Assembly (NCBI RefSeq): GCF_002277815.1
Contig: NZ_NKJI01000007.1
Location: forward strand, 124,001-188,000
Source: Pseudomonas sp. ERMR1:02
Lineage (GTDB): Bacteria > Pseudomonadota > Gammaproteobacteria > Pseudomonadales > Pseudomonadaceae
Direction: 5' to 3'
DNA length: 64,000 nt
Under the pieces are notes generated by a model. That model did not search any database. It had not been told where the DNA came from and saw only the letters and a program-made list of their open reading frames with translations. Position numbers and translations under genes: made by a program. Positions 63,855 to 64,000 of the stretch are shown here, piece by piece (position 1 is the stretch's first letter; the number at the start of each line of letters is the position of its first letter).

Positions 63855-63961
63855 TCAAAGCATCGCCGGATTATTCGGATGAAGACCAGGGGGAGCTGGC
63901 GAAACAGATGATCGCCGGGCTTGAGCAGTTGGCTCAGCAGGCTGAAGAGGACGCTCCATGA
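63855..63961 (+). pseudogene. 3' remnant of a gene cut off by the IS66 region
   Basis: An open frame reads FKASPDYSDEDQGELAKQMI, then LEQLAQQAEEDAP and a TGA that overlaps the next ATG as ATGA. No start is available; the upstream part lies behind the IS66 element or has been lost. The Glu/Asp-rich helical tail resembles C-termini of small hypothetical proteins paired with the next gene. Family unknown. Confidence 0.5.
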
Positions 63962-64000
63962 CACATCAACCGAAAGGCGGCATGTGCGGCACCTGCGTCC
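63958..64000 (+). CDS. Start of a Cys-containing hypothetical protein (partial)
   Basis: ATG 63958 opens MTHQPKGGMCGTCV and runs off the window. It overlaps the preceding stop by four bases. The CxxC beginning (MCGTC) suggests a small zinc-binding protein of the kind found in phage and integrative-element cargo. Too short to name. Confidence 0.5.
   Translation, partial: MTHQPKGGMCGTCV

Noticed and set aside
1..64000. tRNA, rRNA, riboswitch or phage attachment sites
   Set aside because: No cloverleaf, rRNA segment, recognisable riboswitch core or att-type duplication was found by eye; weak copies could have been missed without a covariance search.

Overview
The window is chromosomal DNA of a Pseudomonas, most likely of the P. 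fluorescens group. The evidence is the moderately high GC content with Pseudomonas-typical protein sequences, the many paired REP-like palindromes with cores such as GAGGCTTGCCCGCGAA, and gene blocks in an order familiar from P. aeruginosa: yciK-mupP-ubiG-mtaD/mtnA-gyrA-serC-pheA-hisC-tyrA/aroA-cmk-rpsA-ihfB.

Layout. 1-3.6 kb: rluB, its terminator, and a complete group II intron inserted directly behind the terminator U-tract. 3.6-5.8 kb: a long leader with a promoter-like site and a 20-codon, two-Trp leader ORF, then an aromatic amino acid permease (aroP). 6-10 kb: ETF-ubiquinone oxidoreductase divergent from etfB-etfA, with a PsrA-like operator between them. 10-20 kb: envelope and housekeeping genes (periplasmic binding protein, DUF4398 lipoprotein, OmpA-type lipoprotein, MocR regulator, START protein, LTA-synthase-like enzyme, SDR, YnfA, a CsrA paralogue). 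20-33 kb: yheU, mnmC, polyphosphate:AMP phosphotransferase, thiolase, EamA transporter, fumC, DUF2059 protein, BolA, trhO, a DsbA-like protein and an ABC exporter. 33-37 kb: a ~1300-residue dermonecrotic-toxin-like protein with a C-terminal deaminase-like domain, coupled to an 81-residue partner ORF and lacking a downstream immunity gene. 37-42 kb: a membrane-bound PAS-GGDEF-EAL protein, a heme-oxygenase-like (TenA/PqqC-fold) protein and a GGEEF diguanylate cyclase. 42-47 kb: yciK, mupP, ubiG, mtaD and mtnA. 47-59 kb: the gyrA/aromatic/serine/rpsA block. 59-64 kb: an AT-rich accessory segment with a GT-C-like membrane protein behind a G9 tract, a decayed IS66 fragment, and a complete two-gene IS66 element with matching inverted repeats and a perfect 8-bp target duplication.

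A cross-cutting observation is that five otherwise coherent genes (DUF4398 lipoprotein, deaminase toxin, GGDEF/EAL protein, ihfB, GT-C-like protein) are each broken by one to three single-base losses, eight in total. Every one can be repaired by lengthening a short homopolymer by one base, and every repair restores a sensible family sequence and a whole-codon length. That pattern looks more like systematic homopolymer under-calling in the assembly than like eight independent pseudogenising mutations, so these genes are described here as composites.

How genes work together: ETF-QO with EtfAB passes electrons from acyl-CoA dehydrogenases to ubiquinone. serC, pheA, hisC and tyrA-aroA form an aromatic/serine supra-operon running into cmk, rpsA and ihfB. 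MtaD and MtnA handle methylthioadenosine salvage. MupP belongs to cell-wall recycling. UbiG acts in ubiquinone synthesis.
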